This document shows, one piece after another, positions 54,001 through 64,000 of a stretch of DNA of 64,000 nt (its first letter is position 1; every line of letters starts with the position of its first letter). Location: the NCBI GenBank assembly GCA_028571685.1, contig CM053156.1:88105049-88169048 (forward strand), in the 5' to 3' direction. The notes beneath the pieces were generated by a model. The model saw only the letters and a program-made list of their open reading frames with translations. It did no database searches and was not told the DNA's origin. This DNA comes from Heterohyrax brucei. Taxonomy: Eukaryota; Chordata; Mammalia; Hyracoidea; Procaviidae. The position numbers and the translations under genes were made by a program.

Positions 54001-54168
54001 GGGAACCCTGGTAGTGTAGTGGGTTAAGTGCTACGTCTGCTAACCAAAAGGTCAGCAATTCAGATCTGCCAGGTGCCCCTTAGAAATTCTAGGGAGCAGT
54101 TCTACCCTGACCTCTAGGGTCTCTGTGAGTTGGACCTGACTCAACAGCAGTGGGTTTGGGTTTGGTTT
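54001..54168 (+). repeat. AfroSINE, short form
   Basis: 'gaaccctggtagtgtagtgg', 'ctaaccaaaaggtcagcaat', 'gccccttagaaattc', tail 'gtgagttggacctgactcaa' and 'gtgggtttgggtttgg'. Confidence 0.95.
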
Positions 54169-54239
54169 TGAGGGGTCAGGCAGCTGGTGAGGACCCTGGG
54201 AGTGGGTGCCAGCAGGACATTGAGGAAGTGTTCACGTCT

Positions 54240-54830
54240 CTACCTTCTCTGTTCTCCTTTCTCTTGCCTTCCCTTGTCTCTCACTCTCTCCTCATCTTCA
54301 CCCCCACATGTCTTTCCCTCCTCCTTCCTTCCCCTCTTTCTTTTCCTTTTACTGTCTCCCTAGTCCTGCCTCTTCCCGTCCTGCCCTTTCCTGTGTCTCC
54401 CCTTCCTGTCTCCCCATTCCCGTCTACCCCCTTCCTCTGTGTCCCCTTCCTGTCTCCCCCATTCCCGTCTACCCCCTTCCTGTCTCCCCATTCCCGTCTA
54501 CCCCCTTCCTCTGTGTCCCCTTCCTGTCTCCCCCATTCCCGTCTACCCCCTTCCTGTGTCTCCCCTTCCTGTCTCCCCCATTCACGTCTACCCCCTTCCT
54601 GTGTCTCCCCCATTCACGTCTACCCCCTTCCTGTGTCTCCCCCATTCCTGTCTACCTCCTTCCTGTGTCTCCCCTTCCTGTCTCCCTCATTCCCGTCTAC
54701 CCCCTTCCTGTCTCCCCGATTCCCGTCTACCCCCTTCCTGTCTCCCCCGTTTCCATCTACCCTCTTCCTGTGTCTCCCCTTCCTGTCTCCCCCATTACTG
54801 TCTCTGACCCTTCCTATCCCTACCTGTTTG
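54240..54830. repeat. Pyrimidine-only minisatellite
   Basis: Built from 'cattcccgtctaccccctt' and 'cctgtgtctccccttcctgt' modules that combine into units of about 28 and 46 bp. The plus strand has almost no purines beyond the occasional a or g. Plus frames of up to 289 codons (Pro/Ser/Leu-rich) arise because C/T triplets cannot form stops. Confidence 0.94.
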
Positions 54831-55159
54831 TCTCCTCCTCCTGTCTCCCCCTTTTTTCGTTTCTTCCTCTTCTAGCTGCTCCCTCTTCGTGTCTCTCCTT
54901 CCAGTCCCTTCTTCCTGCTTCCCTTCCTCCTTGTACTGTCTCCTCCTGTCACCCGTGTTTCTTGTCTGCTACTGTCTCTGTCTTCTCTGCTTTCTCTCTT
55001 ACTCTTTCCATCTTCCTGTCTCCCTGTCTTCCTGCGTCTACCACCCTTTCAGTGTCATCTTCACAGTCAACAGCATGTTTCAGTCCATCACTGTGGCTAC
55101 TGCCCCATCCCCTCTCACTGAGTGAGGGTCTCCCTCGCCCGCACTGGCTTTCATCCCTG

Positions 55160-55400
55160 ATGGTTGATCTCTTATAATGTGTCCGGAGCAAACGAGTTGG
55201 CCAGTGTTTCATTGTGACCTGTCAGATCTTCACTGGCTAATTTTCAGAAGTAGATCTCCACGCCTTTCCTCCTAGTCCTTTTTAGTCTGGATACCCCAGG
55301 GGGACCTGTGCACCACAGGCAGCCCTGCTGGTATTTGAAATACAGCAGCATAGCTTCCAGCATCAAGGCAACATACAGGCTGCCACAGTCAGGCTGAATA
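55160..55400 (-). mobile_element. RTE 5'-region fragment
   Basis: 'gatcttcactggctaatttt', 'cagaagtagatctccacgcc', 'cctgctggtatttgaaatac' and 'catagcttccagcatcaagg' match the 29.9-30.05 kb part of the larger RTE. Confidence 0.7.
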
Positions 55401-55539
55401 CCAACAGGGAACATGTATGGTGTGCATGTTCTTAGCAGGCATCCCGAGTTTGTTTAGGCAGACGGGTCCGTTCCTGGCACAGACTTCCTCTCGGAGAGCC
55501 CTCGCTGGATCTTATGTATTTGACTTTAGAAACTTGCCC

Positions 55540-55830
55540 CTGAGTCAGCTGTTCTGGGGCATCCCTCTCCTGTTGGTCTGTCATCCAAAGTGAGCTCTTC
55601 TGAGGTGTCCCTCCTCTGTTTGTTACCTCCAGTTGGCTCTCCTGTTCATTTGTCACCCTGTTCATTTGTCACCCTGAGTCAGCTGTCTTGGGACATCCCT
55701 CTCCTTTCGGTCTGCCACCCTTCGTTGACTTTCCTAGGGTGTCCAACTCCTGTTGTTCTGTCACCCTGAGTCCTCTCTCCGGGGATGTCCTGTTGGTCTG
55801 TCAGCCCGAGTCCTCTCACCTGTTGGCCTG
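55540..55830. repeat. Degenerate tandem repeat, unit about 45-55 bp
   Basis: 'ccctgagtcagctgttctgg' recurs as 'ccctgagtcagctgtcttgg' 130 bp later. 'tcctgttggtctgtcaccc' variants recur about six times. Copies are well diverged. Confidence 0.72.
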
Positions 55831-55834
55831 TGAT

Positions 55835-56490
55835 CACCTGTTTTCTACAATGCAGCCTTCCCTTGAATGTCTGGTGACCCTTGGTTGACGTTTTCTTTCA
55901 GATGAAGCACCAAAAGCTGTGGGTGTACATGTCAGGGGGTTTCCACCAGCGGGTTTTACTTCAGGAGGACCAAACCCAGAGCAGGCCTTTGTGTTGAGGG
56001 GTCCTGACAGAAGCTGCTCTTGGTGGATGATCTGCAGACAGACAGAGGTTTCCCAGTGGTTGTGCCTGGAGGTGAGGGCTGCTTGCTGCCATTCACCCTG
56101 TAGCTGACATCAAGGGTGAGTGTTCGCCATCGTGAGATGTATATAAGCAGACTCAGGAGGTCCTCAGTGCTAGAGAGGATTCAAGTTTAAAGGTCCTTCT
56201 AACTGTATGTCCACAACCCCCTGCAGGAATCCTGAGGCCTTCAACACCTTCCTGGGTGGGACCCCCTGGACAGCAGGGCCTGGGGTCCTTTGTGCCACCA
56301 CACTCTGCACTGAGCTGTCATCTGGAGAGCTCTGGAAGTGCTGGGTAGACCAACAACGTGGGATGGAGGGCAGGAGAGTAGGCCTCAGACTTCTCAGCTC
56401 AAGGTCACTTAGTGTGACGTTGGTTATGCTGGAGGGCTGGGCTTGGGTGGACCCTTCGGTCTGGAAAGACTGGACTCCTCCCTGAAAGTT
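55835..56490. other. Unassigned DNA
   Basis: No gene or named repeat is recognised. Frames up to 109 codons lack known domains. Confidence 0.4.
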
Positions 56491-56494
56491 TTTT

Positions 56495-56640
56495 TTCACT
56501 TTTATTGTTCCCCTGTAAGACAGGACAATGATGGTAACTGCCTCAGGGTAGCTAGGAGGATAAAATGAGTTAGGGTATTTAAAGGCTGCACAATAGTTCA
56601 GCTCCGGTGCCTGCCATACACATGCTGAGTGCTGTGCAAG
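56495..56640 (+). repeat. MIR SINE
   Basis: 'gtaagacaggacaatgatgg', 'taactgcctcagggtagct', 'ggataaaatgagttagggta' and 'gtgcctgccatacacatg' fit the MIR core-to-tail section. Confidence 0.75.
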
Positions 56641-57175
56641 GGTTAGCTGCTGTGGTGGTGATGATGGTCATAGTGGCTGTGGTGGTGCTGGTGGTGGTGG
56701 CAGTGACAGTGATGATGGCAGTGGTGGTGGTGACGCTGACACTGATGTTGATGGTGGCAGTGCTGACCCTGATGGTGTGGTGATGTCAGTGGTGGTGGGA
56801 AAGTCGATAGTGGTGATGGCTGTGATGATGGTGATGTTGATGGTGATAGTCTTAGTAGTGACGGTGGTGACGCTGACAGTGACGGTGCTGCTGCTGCTGA
56901 TAGTAGCGATGGTGCTGATGCTGGCGGAGGTGGTGATGCTGGTGATGCTGACAGTCGTGGTAGTGGTTATGATGACATTGCCGATGGTGATGCTGCTGGT
57001 GGTGGTGACGGTGGTGCTGAGAGTAGTGGTAATGGTGACGGTGGTGCTGAGAGTAGTGGTAATGGTGACGGTGGTGACAGCAATGGTGGAGGTGCTCGTG
57101 ATGATGGTGATCGTGATGGTGATGCTGCCAGCAGTGGTGATGACGATGATGGTAGTGACAGTGGTGGTGGTATTT
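56640..57175. repeat. GTG/GAT triplet-rich minisatellite
   Basis: About 535 bp dominated by gtg, gat and gac triplets in one register. An exact 30-bp doublet ('ggtgacggtggtgctgagag' + 'tagtggtaat') lies at 57005-57064. The 134-codon plus (Met/Val) and 250-codon minus (Thr/Ile/Ser) frames follow from the triplet register. Confidence 0.93.
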
Positions 57176-57179
57176 TTGT

Positions 57180-57428
57180 AATACATCTCAAAATATGCAC
57201 TAGAACAGAACTGATGAAAGACTGGTGAGCTAAATGAAAAAGAAGCTGGGGCACAGGGATATTTGCCAGGAAATGACCTAGCTTGTGCAGTGTCAGATGA
57301 ATGCCCACATGTCAACTTTACTGACACTAAATGTCCCAAAGCTAATGGTGGGATCCTTGTTTTCTGAGAGTGAACTACAGCCTGAGGGCTACCCAAAATG
57401 ATCTGAGCAGTGCTTGGCATGCCTTCTG
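57180..57428. other. Unassigned DNA
   Basis: Short stretch before the L1; nothing recognised. Confidence 0.4.
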
Positions 57429-58366
57429 TAGGAAAGACCTATTTTAAAAAGGTTTTTTTATTGTGCTTTAAGTGACAGTTTGCAATCCAGTAAATTTGCC
57501 ATATAAAAAACCCTGTGCCCACACCACTATGCATATCTGGCTGTTCTCCCCACCCTGTGACAGCTACATTCTCATTTTCCACCCTGTATTTCCCATAACC
57601 ATTCAACCAACTCCTGTCTCCCTCCACCCTCTGCACAAGAGCTGCTCAGACAGCCTTGTGTGTATATTTAAGCCAAGAAGCATATTCTTTGCCAGTGTCA
57701 CTCTGTGTTTTATAGTACCATCCAGTATTTCTCTGAAGGGTTGGCTTTGGAACTGTTTTAAGCTCTGAGCTGACGGAGAGTCCAGGGGCCATGTCCTCAG
57801 GGCACCCTCTGGTCTGTTGACTGTGAGGTACACTCTCTTAATAGAGTTCTAGTTGTCCACACTCATTTTTCTCCTGCCATGTCAGGGAGTTTACATTGTA
57901 TTCCCTGTCAGTGTAGTCACTGGTAGTTGCTGGGCACCATCTAGTTCTTCTGGTCTCATGCTGATAGACTCTCTGGAACATATGGCACCTTCTTTTGCTG
58001 GGCTCAGATTTTTGTCATGTCTTTGATGTCCTTCATTCTCCTCTTCTCCAGGTGGATTGGGACTGAATGATGCTATTTAGATGGCCCTTGCTAGCTTGCT
58101 AGCCTTTAAGATCTCAAACACCACTCACCAAAGTGGTACACAGAATATTTTCTTAAAAACGAAAAAAGAAAACTTCTGCCAGTTAGCCTAGATGTGCTCT
58201 GAAACCATGATCCCCAGACCGCTGTCCCTGCTACTCTGTCCTTTAAAATGTTGGATTGCATTTAGAAAACCTTTTAGTTTTTTGCATAGTCCAGCTGTGC
58301 TCACCTCCCTTCTACTCCATTCACCTAACCCAGTTCCTATCTACTGCCTTGTCTATGAGTACCCTT

Positions 58367-58400
58367 CCCTCCCTCCCTCCTTCCCTGCCTCCCTTCCTCC
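58367..58400 (-). repeat. L1 3'-UTR polypurine tract
   Basis: The minus strand is a run of gga/ggga units. A G-rich polypurine tract in the 3' UTR is a recurrent feature of mammalian L1 and can fold into a quadruplex. Confidence 0.72.
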
Positions 58401-58594
58401 CAACCGTCAAAGATTGTTTTCTTCTGTGCTCAGACTTTTTTCTTAAGTCCTCATAGTAGTGGTGTCATATAATATTTGTCCTTTTGCAACTGACTAATTT
58501 CACTCAACATAATGTCTTCTAAATGACTCCATGTTATGTCTCCTAAGATCATTATTGTTTCTTAACATTGCATAGTATTCCATTGTGTGAGTAT

Positions 58595-61265
58595 ACTGTG
58601 TTTTGTTTATCCATTCATCTGTTGTTGGGCACCTGGGTTGATTCCATCTTTTTGCTGTTGTGGACAGTGCTACAGTATATATTGCTGTGTGTGTATCTAT
58701 TCATATAACAACCCTTATTTCTCTAAGATATATTCCAAAAAGTGGGATTGCTGGATCATATGGTATTTCTCTTTCTGGGTTTTTAAGAAAGTGCCAAATT
58801 GATTTCCAAAGTGGCTATATGATTTTACATTCCCACGCCAGCAGTGCAGAAGAGTTCCAGTCTCTCCACAACCTCTCCAATATTTATTATTTTGTGTTTT
58901 TTGGATTTATGCCAGCCTCACTGGGGTGAGATGGTATCTCATTGTAGTTTTGATTTGGATTTCTCTAATGGCTAATGACTGTGAGCATTTCCTCATGTAT
59001 CTTTTAGCTGCCTGGATGTCTTCTTTGGTGAAGTGCCTGTTCATATCCTTTGCCCATTTTTTAATTTGGTTGTCTTTTTCTTGTTGAGGTTTTGTAGTGC
59101 CTCGTAGATTATAGAGATTAGACACTGATCAGATTCATGGTAGCCAAAACTTGTCCCCCTGTCTGCAGGTGGTCTTTTTATTCTTTTGGTGAAGTCTTTG
59201 GATGAGCCTAAGTGTTTGATTGCTAGAAGTGCCTAGTATTTATTTTCTCTTCTGGTGTTTGTGCACAGTTACTAATGTTTTGTATTCTGTTTATACCGTA
59301 TATTAGGATTCCCAGCATTAACTCTGTTTTTTCTCCCATGATTTTAGTGTTTTAGATTTTATATTTAGGTCTTTGATCCATTTTAAGTTAGTTTTTCTGC
59401 ATGGTGTGAGATATGGGTCCTGGTTTTTAGTTTTTTGTTTTTTTTTTTTCCGATAGATAGCCCATTGTGTAAACACCATTTGTTAAAAAGACTGTCTTTT
59501 CCCCAGTTTGCAGTCTTTGGAACTTTGTTAAATATCAGCTGCTTGTAGGTGGATAATATTATATCTCAATTCTGTATTTGATTACATTTGGCCTACATAT
59601 CTATTTTTGTACCAGTACTGGGCTGTTTTAACTATGGTAGCAATGTAATAGGTTCTCAATTAAGGTAGTGTGAGGCCTCCGACCAGTAGTGCTTTATTTA
59701 TCAGTGGCTTCTTTCCTTCCCGTATAAAGTCAGTAACTTGTTTCTTCAATCTCATTTAAAAACACCATTGAAATTTGTATTGGAATTGCATTGTATGTAT
59801 AGATCACATATGAAGAGACATTTTCACTGGGTTATGTCTTCCTGTCCATAAACAAGGTAAATTTTTCCAGTTATGTAGGTCTCTTGATTTCTTGCAAGGG
59901 AGTCTTGTGATTTTCTTTCTACAGATCTTTTACATCTTGGGTTAGACTTATTCCTAAGCATTTTGTCTTCTTGGGGATTGTTGTGAATGGTATTTATTTG
60001 GTAATTTCCTTTTTGATGGTCTCTTTGTTGGTGTAAAGTAGTCCAACTGACTTATGGGTATTTATTTTATATCCTGATACTCTACTGAGCTCTTCTATTA
60101 GTTTCAGTAGCTTTTGGGGGATTCTTCAGGTTTTTTTATGTGTAAGATCATGTCACCAGCAAATAGAGAGACATTTACTTCTTTCTTACAATCCAGAATG
60201 CCACTTATTTCTTTATCTTGCCTGATTGCTCTGGCTAGAATCTCTGGCATAATGCTGAATGAAAGTGGTGACAATGGGGGCCCTTATCTAGTTCTCATTC
60301 TTGGCAGAAATTCTTTTAGACTCGCTCCATTTAGGATGATGTCGGCTGTTAGTTTTGCATAGATGCCCCTTATTATGCTAAGGAATTTCACTTCTATTCC
60401 TATTTTGCTGAGAGTTTTTAACACAAATAGGTGTTTGACTTTGTCGCATGCCTTTTCTGTGTCAATTAATAAAATCAAGCGGTTCTTATCTTTTATTTAT
60501 GTGGTTGATCACATTAATTTTCTACTGTTGAATCATCCCTGCATCCCTAGTATGAATCCTACTTGGTCATGGTGAATTACTGTTATGATAAATTGTTGAA
60601 TTCTATAGGCTAGAATTTTGTTGAGGATTTTTGCACCTAAATTCATGAGGAGTATTGATCTGTAATTTTCTTTTTTGTGTTGTCTTTACCTGCTTTTGTA
60701 TCAGGGTTATGGTGGCTTCGTAGCTTGATCCTGGGAGTATTCCATCCTTTTCTAAGCTCTGGTATACCTTTCCTATTAGTTAACTCATCTCTAAAAGTTT
60801 GGAATTATCCAGGGAAGCTGTCTAGACCAGTACTTTCTTTAGTTGGAGTTTTTAAATTAGCGTATCAATCTCCTCTTTTTTTTGATGGGTTTGTTTAATT
60901 GTTCTCTTCCTGTTTATGCTAGTTTGGGTAGGTAGTGTATTTCTAGAAGTTTGTCCATTTCCTCTAGGTTTTCTGATTAATTAGAGTGCAATTTTTCATA
61001 GTATTCTGTTATGATTCTTTAATTTCAATGGAGTCTGTTGTAATACAGCCCATCTCATTTCTTATTCAAGTTATTTGCTTCCTCTCCTGTTTTTGTTTTG
61101 GGAGTTTGGCCAATGGTATATCAATTTTGTTGATCTTTTAAGAAAACCAGCTTTTGGTCTGGTTAACACTTTCAATCATTTTTCTGCTGTCTATTTCATT
61201 TAGTTGTGGTCTAATTTTTATTGTTTGCTTTCTTCTGGTGCCCCAGAGGTTCTTTTGCTGCTCTT
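58595..61265 (-). pseudogene. L1 ORF2p remnant (reverse transcriptase to C-terminus)
   Basis: The RT section reads LIDTEKACDK and later ADIILNGASLKEF (60284-60478 frame). The catalytic FADD box is changed to FAGD within [11 protein letters not shown] at about 60.15 kb. Near the C-terminus [20 protein letters not shown] and [11 protein letters not shown] are clear (58907-59125 frame). The endonuclease domain is lost by 5' truncation. Several stops and frame changes interrupt the rest. In active L1 this protein nicks DNA and primes reverse transcription at the nick. Confidence 0.92.
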
Positions 61266-61279
61266 GGAAAGACCCATTC

Positions 61280-63065
61280 GTAACATTGCAGTCTGTGTCA
61301 CATTCATCTTCCATCAGAGTGGAGAGACAGTATGTACTTCACCCCAAGGAAGATGTATGAGTAGACCGGGACTTGGCACAGATACCTGCCTTGTTGTCAT
61401 GGCAGCAGAGCGCTAGAATGAGCTCTGGAGAAGGGACCCCTATGAGTGTCTCTGCTCCAGACATAACAGAGTTGGGGCTTTGCATGTCACTGTGTGCTGT
61501 GGTCAGGTGGCTGGTCCCCTTGGAATCCTCTCCAGACTTCTTGTTCTGTATTCTGAAGAGAAAGTTTTAATTTATGGCTGATGTGACTGGGATTTACAAG
61601 CCTGGCTGATCTCCCATTGTTAACAAGTAAAGAACAGCCTCAGGCATGGAGCCCTGGAAGGACATAGCATCTCGCCAGAGTGTGATTATGTTGACTTGTT
61701 TCCACTGTATTTATTTTGCAGCCACTTAACATTTGTGGAAATCGATTCTGGTTTTCCTCCTGGAGCAGAGATGTAAAGTTTGTTTAATAAATAAATTTAT
61801 TTAGGTGCAAAAAGTGAGTTGGCTAACGTTGTATAGTAAATTGCCATGAACCTGGGTGTGAATATAGGACACAATTATCAGTGTGGTAGGAGAAGGACTC
61901 TTGAAACCAGCCTGCAGAGGAGTTTAGAGGGAGTTAGAGTAAGGAACTGGGAGTGAAAGCTAGAGTTTCACTTGGGGACACATAAATTCCTCCTCCTATC
62001 CCCAGGCACAGGCCTGGATGACTTCGTGAGAACCACAGGAAGACATCCTTACTACTGGAGAGGGCTGGTTTGCTTTATCATTATTGTTACTATTAGATAC
62101 TGAGAATGTTGTAACTGATCCTGTTTATCTCTTCACCTGGGTTGCTAGGAGGCTCAGCATCCAATTTGTACCTCACTTCCACTCCTGCACGGAACCCTGT
62201 AACATGCATTATGTATGTTGAACCCATAGAACATTTGGCTTCTATCTGGCCCTTCCTAGATCTGATCATTGTTTTTATTGTTATTTAGCTGCCATATTCA
62301 TTTTTATAAGCAAATGTCAATTGTCTTTGGAACGTTGCAGGGCTGGGGAGGATGAAGGAGTGCTGGTTAAATAAGAATGATGGACTTCTCCTCTCCTGCC
62401 GTGCAACTGGAGCGACCCTGTTGTTGGAGATATCGACAGGGATTGTGACCAAAGCCCACTTAGGAAGGCAGCCTTGATTCCTGGAGCCTCAGCTGAGTGA
62501 CGTCACAGTTCTGGACGTTAATTTCTGTTATTTGCTGGTGCTCATATCCCAGGCCTCTATTTAAGACACAGTATAGATTTCTTCAAGGCACATATTTGCA
62601 TCTGTGTGGGCTGCTGTGCCGGCTCGGTTGGCTCTATATATACCCACACCAGCTCACAAGTATTTTTAAATGCGCATCCTGAGCCCTGGCTCTTCTGCAG
62701 CCTGCGCCTCTCTCTCTGCCAGGGGAATGGCTATGTGGGGTTGCCAGGGCAGCGGGCAGCTATTTGGGGGGCTAGCATTCAAACATGAGACAGAGCCCCG
62801 CTTAGGCAGCTCTTGGTGGGCTAACCAGGAAAGTTGTTCCCCTGGCTGGCCACAATTGGTCCTGGGAGGCCAGGTGAGAAGGTGACCAAGGCAGCAGGGA
62901 TGAGCTGTGGGTTCAGGACAGTCAAGACATGGACTTTTCCCCAGGAGAGTGTTGGTGTCTTTGCTCAAGGGCAGAAAGAGCAAATTAGGACTGTGGATGT
63001 CACCAGTGAGAAAGTAACCATCACTCAGTGGGGGTTTTTTGCCATTTTTGCAGCTTGATGGTGGC
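61280..63065. other. 1.8-kb SINE-free block
   Basis: No interspersed repeat is recognised. It is AT-rich around 61.70-61.81 kb ('taataaataaatttattta'). 62.34-63.06 kb carries several regulatory-type motifs (separate entry). No coding exon is supported. Confidence 0.48.
62498..62642 (+). promoter_or_regulatory. Candidate promoter/enhancer: CRE, octamer, TATA-like
   Basis: A perfect palindromic CRE tgacgtca lies at 62498-62505, a perfect octamer atttgcat at 62594-62601, and a TATA-like tatatata at 62635-62642, all within 145 bp and outside repeats. If the TATA is used on plus, transcription would start near 62.67 kb. The first ATG there opens only a 71-codon unrecognised frame. The motifs are seen; the function is inferred. 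Confidence 0.32.
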
Positions 63066-63074
63066 CTCATGTGT

Positions 63075-63455
63075 GTCCCGTCAGAATCCTGGTCTTTTGC
63101 TGTCAGAATCCTGATCTCTGCCCTGTCAAAATCCCGGTCTCTCCCCTGTCAGAACTCCAGTATCTCCCCTGTCAGAACCCCGGTGTCTCCCTGTCAGAAT
63201 CCCAGTCTCCCATCAGAATCCCATTCTCTCCCCGTCAGAATCCTAGTCTCTTCCCTGTCAGAAACCCGGTCTCTCCCCTGTCAGAATCCCTGTCTCTCCC
63301 TATCAGAATCCCTGTCTCTCCCTATCAGAATCCTGGTCTCTCCCCATCAGAATCCCATTCTATCCCCATCAGAACCTCGGTCTCTCCCCATCAGAACCCT
63401 GGTCTCTCCCCGTCAGAACCCCGGTCTCTCCCCATCAGAATCCTGGTCTGGTTGT
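63075..63455. repeat. 23-bp minisatellite, about 16-17 copies
   Basis: The unit 'gtcagaatcccggtctctcc' + 'cct' varies by a base or two and by 1-2 bp length changes. Copies run from 63080 to 63450. The 142- and 163-codon frames across it are repeat translations. Confidence 0.95.
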
Positions 63456-63544
63456 CGACAGGGGTGATTTTCACTTTGTCTGCTTCTCTACTGCTTCTAT
63501 TATTGTTACTTTCTATTCTATTTCTATATCTGTGTATGTTATAT

Positions 63545-63738
63545 CGGGCACCATCGAGTTGATTGTGACTCGCAGGGACCGCGTGTGACGAGTAGCACTG
63601 CCCCATGGCGTTTTCTCAGCTGTCATCTTTGCAGAGCAGATTGCTGGGTCTTTCTGTCACGGAACCGCTAGATGGGTTTGAACTGCCAGCCTTCTATTAG
63701 CAGCCCAGCGTGTAACTGTTGGCCACCAGAGCACCTTG
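63545..63738 (-). repeat. AfroSINE, long form, minus strand
   Basis: 'cgggcaccatcgagttgatt', 'gtagcactgccccatggcg', the long-form segment 'gctgtcatctttgcagagc', 'gggtttgaactgccagcc' and head 'gtaactgttggccaccaga' occur in order. Confidence 0.85.
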
Positions 63739-64000
63739 TGGTTTTCGCGATTATGGCTTTGCTTTATGTTTTAATAATGGGCAAGTGTCTTCTCCTTTCC
63801 TCTTACCAGTCTCGCAGCCTCTGCTTGGTGGTTCATGTCTCTCCTTCCCTGTGCGTCGTAGCTGACCTGCCACAGTCCTTTCGAATCTCTGACAGCTCTG
63901 GGGGGTCTCCAGTCACAGAAGGATGGCTGTGTTTTCATCTTGGGAAATGCTCAGAGAGCCTCCCATCCGATCCTCTCACTTGTCAGAAAGGATAAGGGCT

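Larger units (their letters stand above)
57431..61278 (-). mobile_element. L1 LINE, 3.8 kb, 5'-truncated, with target-site duplication
   Basis: The minus-strand element runs from about 61265 (5' break inside ORF2) to a T-rich end near 57444 (its poly(A) on minus). Flanks show ggaaagacctatt at 57431-57443 and ggaaagacccatt at 61266-61278, 12 of 13 identical, so I read them as the target-site duplication. 57444 to about 58590 is the 3' UTR that defines the local L1 family. The rest is ORF2 sequence. Confidence 0.9.

Noticed and set aside
54308-55177. 289-codon plus-strand open frame
   Set aside because: Almost wholly the pyrimidine minisatellite; C/T triplets cannot make stops, and the protein is only Pro/Ser/Leu/Phe repeats.
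56668-57420. 250-codon minus-strand open frame rich in Thr, Ile and Ser
   Set aside because: Translation of the gtg/gat triplet array; no domain and no codon bias beyond the repeat.
63071-63562. Regular 23-bp repeats looking like a CRISPR array
   Set aside because: Units are directly adjacent with no unique spacers, and the DNA is mammalian; it is a minisatellite.

Overview
This window is mammalian nuclear DNA from an afrotherian, most likely a paenungulate such as an elephant. The evidence is the repeat content. More than thirty tRNA-derived SINEs of the AfroSINE type lie on both strands. They occur beside an RTE (BovB-like) LINE with the same 3' tail, L1 elements of a recurring 3'-UTR type, MaLR-like solo LTRs and older MIR and L1M relics. 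Many SINE copies lack about 43 bp that other copies keep, which matches the deletion known to define the hyrax/sirenian/proboscidean AfroSINE subfamily. I found no host exon, RNA gene, CRISPR array or bacterial-style operon that I could defend. The longest open frames are translations of tandem repeats or of GC-rich DNA. The window reads as intergenic or deep intronic sequence.

Layout. At 0-5.2 kb there are AfroSINEs, two RTE pieces in opposite orientation, and an L1 3' UTR. At 5.3-9.4 kb there is a C-rich tract, an LTR and mostly featureless DNA. At 9.4-10.2 kb a 32-bp minisatellite shows higher-order structure. At 10.6-22.3 kb there are LTR, L1, RTE, SINE and MIR relics, including one SINE inserted in another. 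At 23.7-30.8 kb the repeats are densest: an L1 3' UTR, an inverted L1 5' end with its UTR monomers and ORF1 remnant, a 2.5-kb RTE split by a solo LTR, and a second RTE in the opposite direction. At 33.1-34.4 kb a nearly complete but dead mariner carries readable inverted repeats. At 34.4-38.8 kb there are three GT-rich tracts, a roughly 50-bp VNTR and a GC-rich block. At 39.7-48.9 kb SINEs are dense around a plus-strand solo LTR and an L1 3' UTR. From 49.5 to 52.7 kb the sequence is SINE-free. At 54.2-57.2 kb three low-complexity arrays follow one another. At 57.4-61.3 kb a 3.8-kb 5'-truncated L1 is bounded by a target-site duplication. From 61.3 to 63.1 kb the sequence is again SINE-free and holds a CRE, an octamer and a TATA-like sequence within 145 bp. 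A 23-bp minisatellite and a final SINE close the window.

How the parts work together. The coherent system visible is the RTE-AfroSINE partnership: the SINE tail copies the RTE 3' end, which is how a non-autonomous SINE borrows a LINE's machinery. The L1 copies and the mariner are independent lineages. I saw no undescribed gene system. The items most worth checking are the mariner and the SINE-tail patch inside its transposase, the L1 5'-UTR monomers, the higher-order minisatellite, and the two SINE-free blocks with regulatory motifs.
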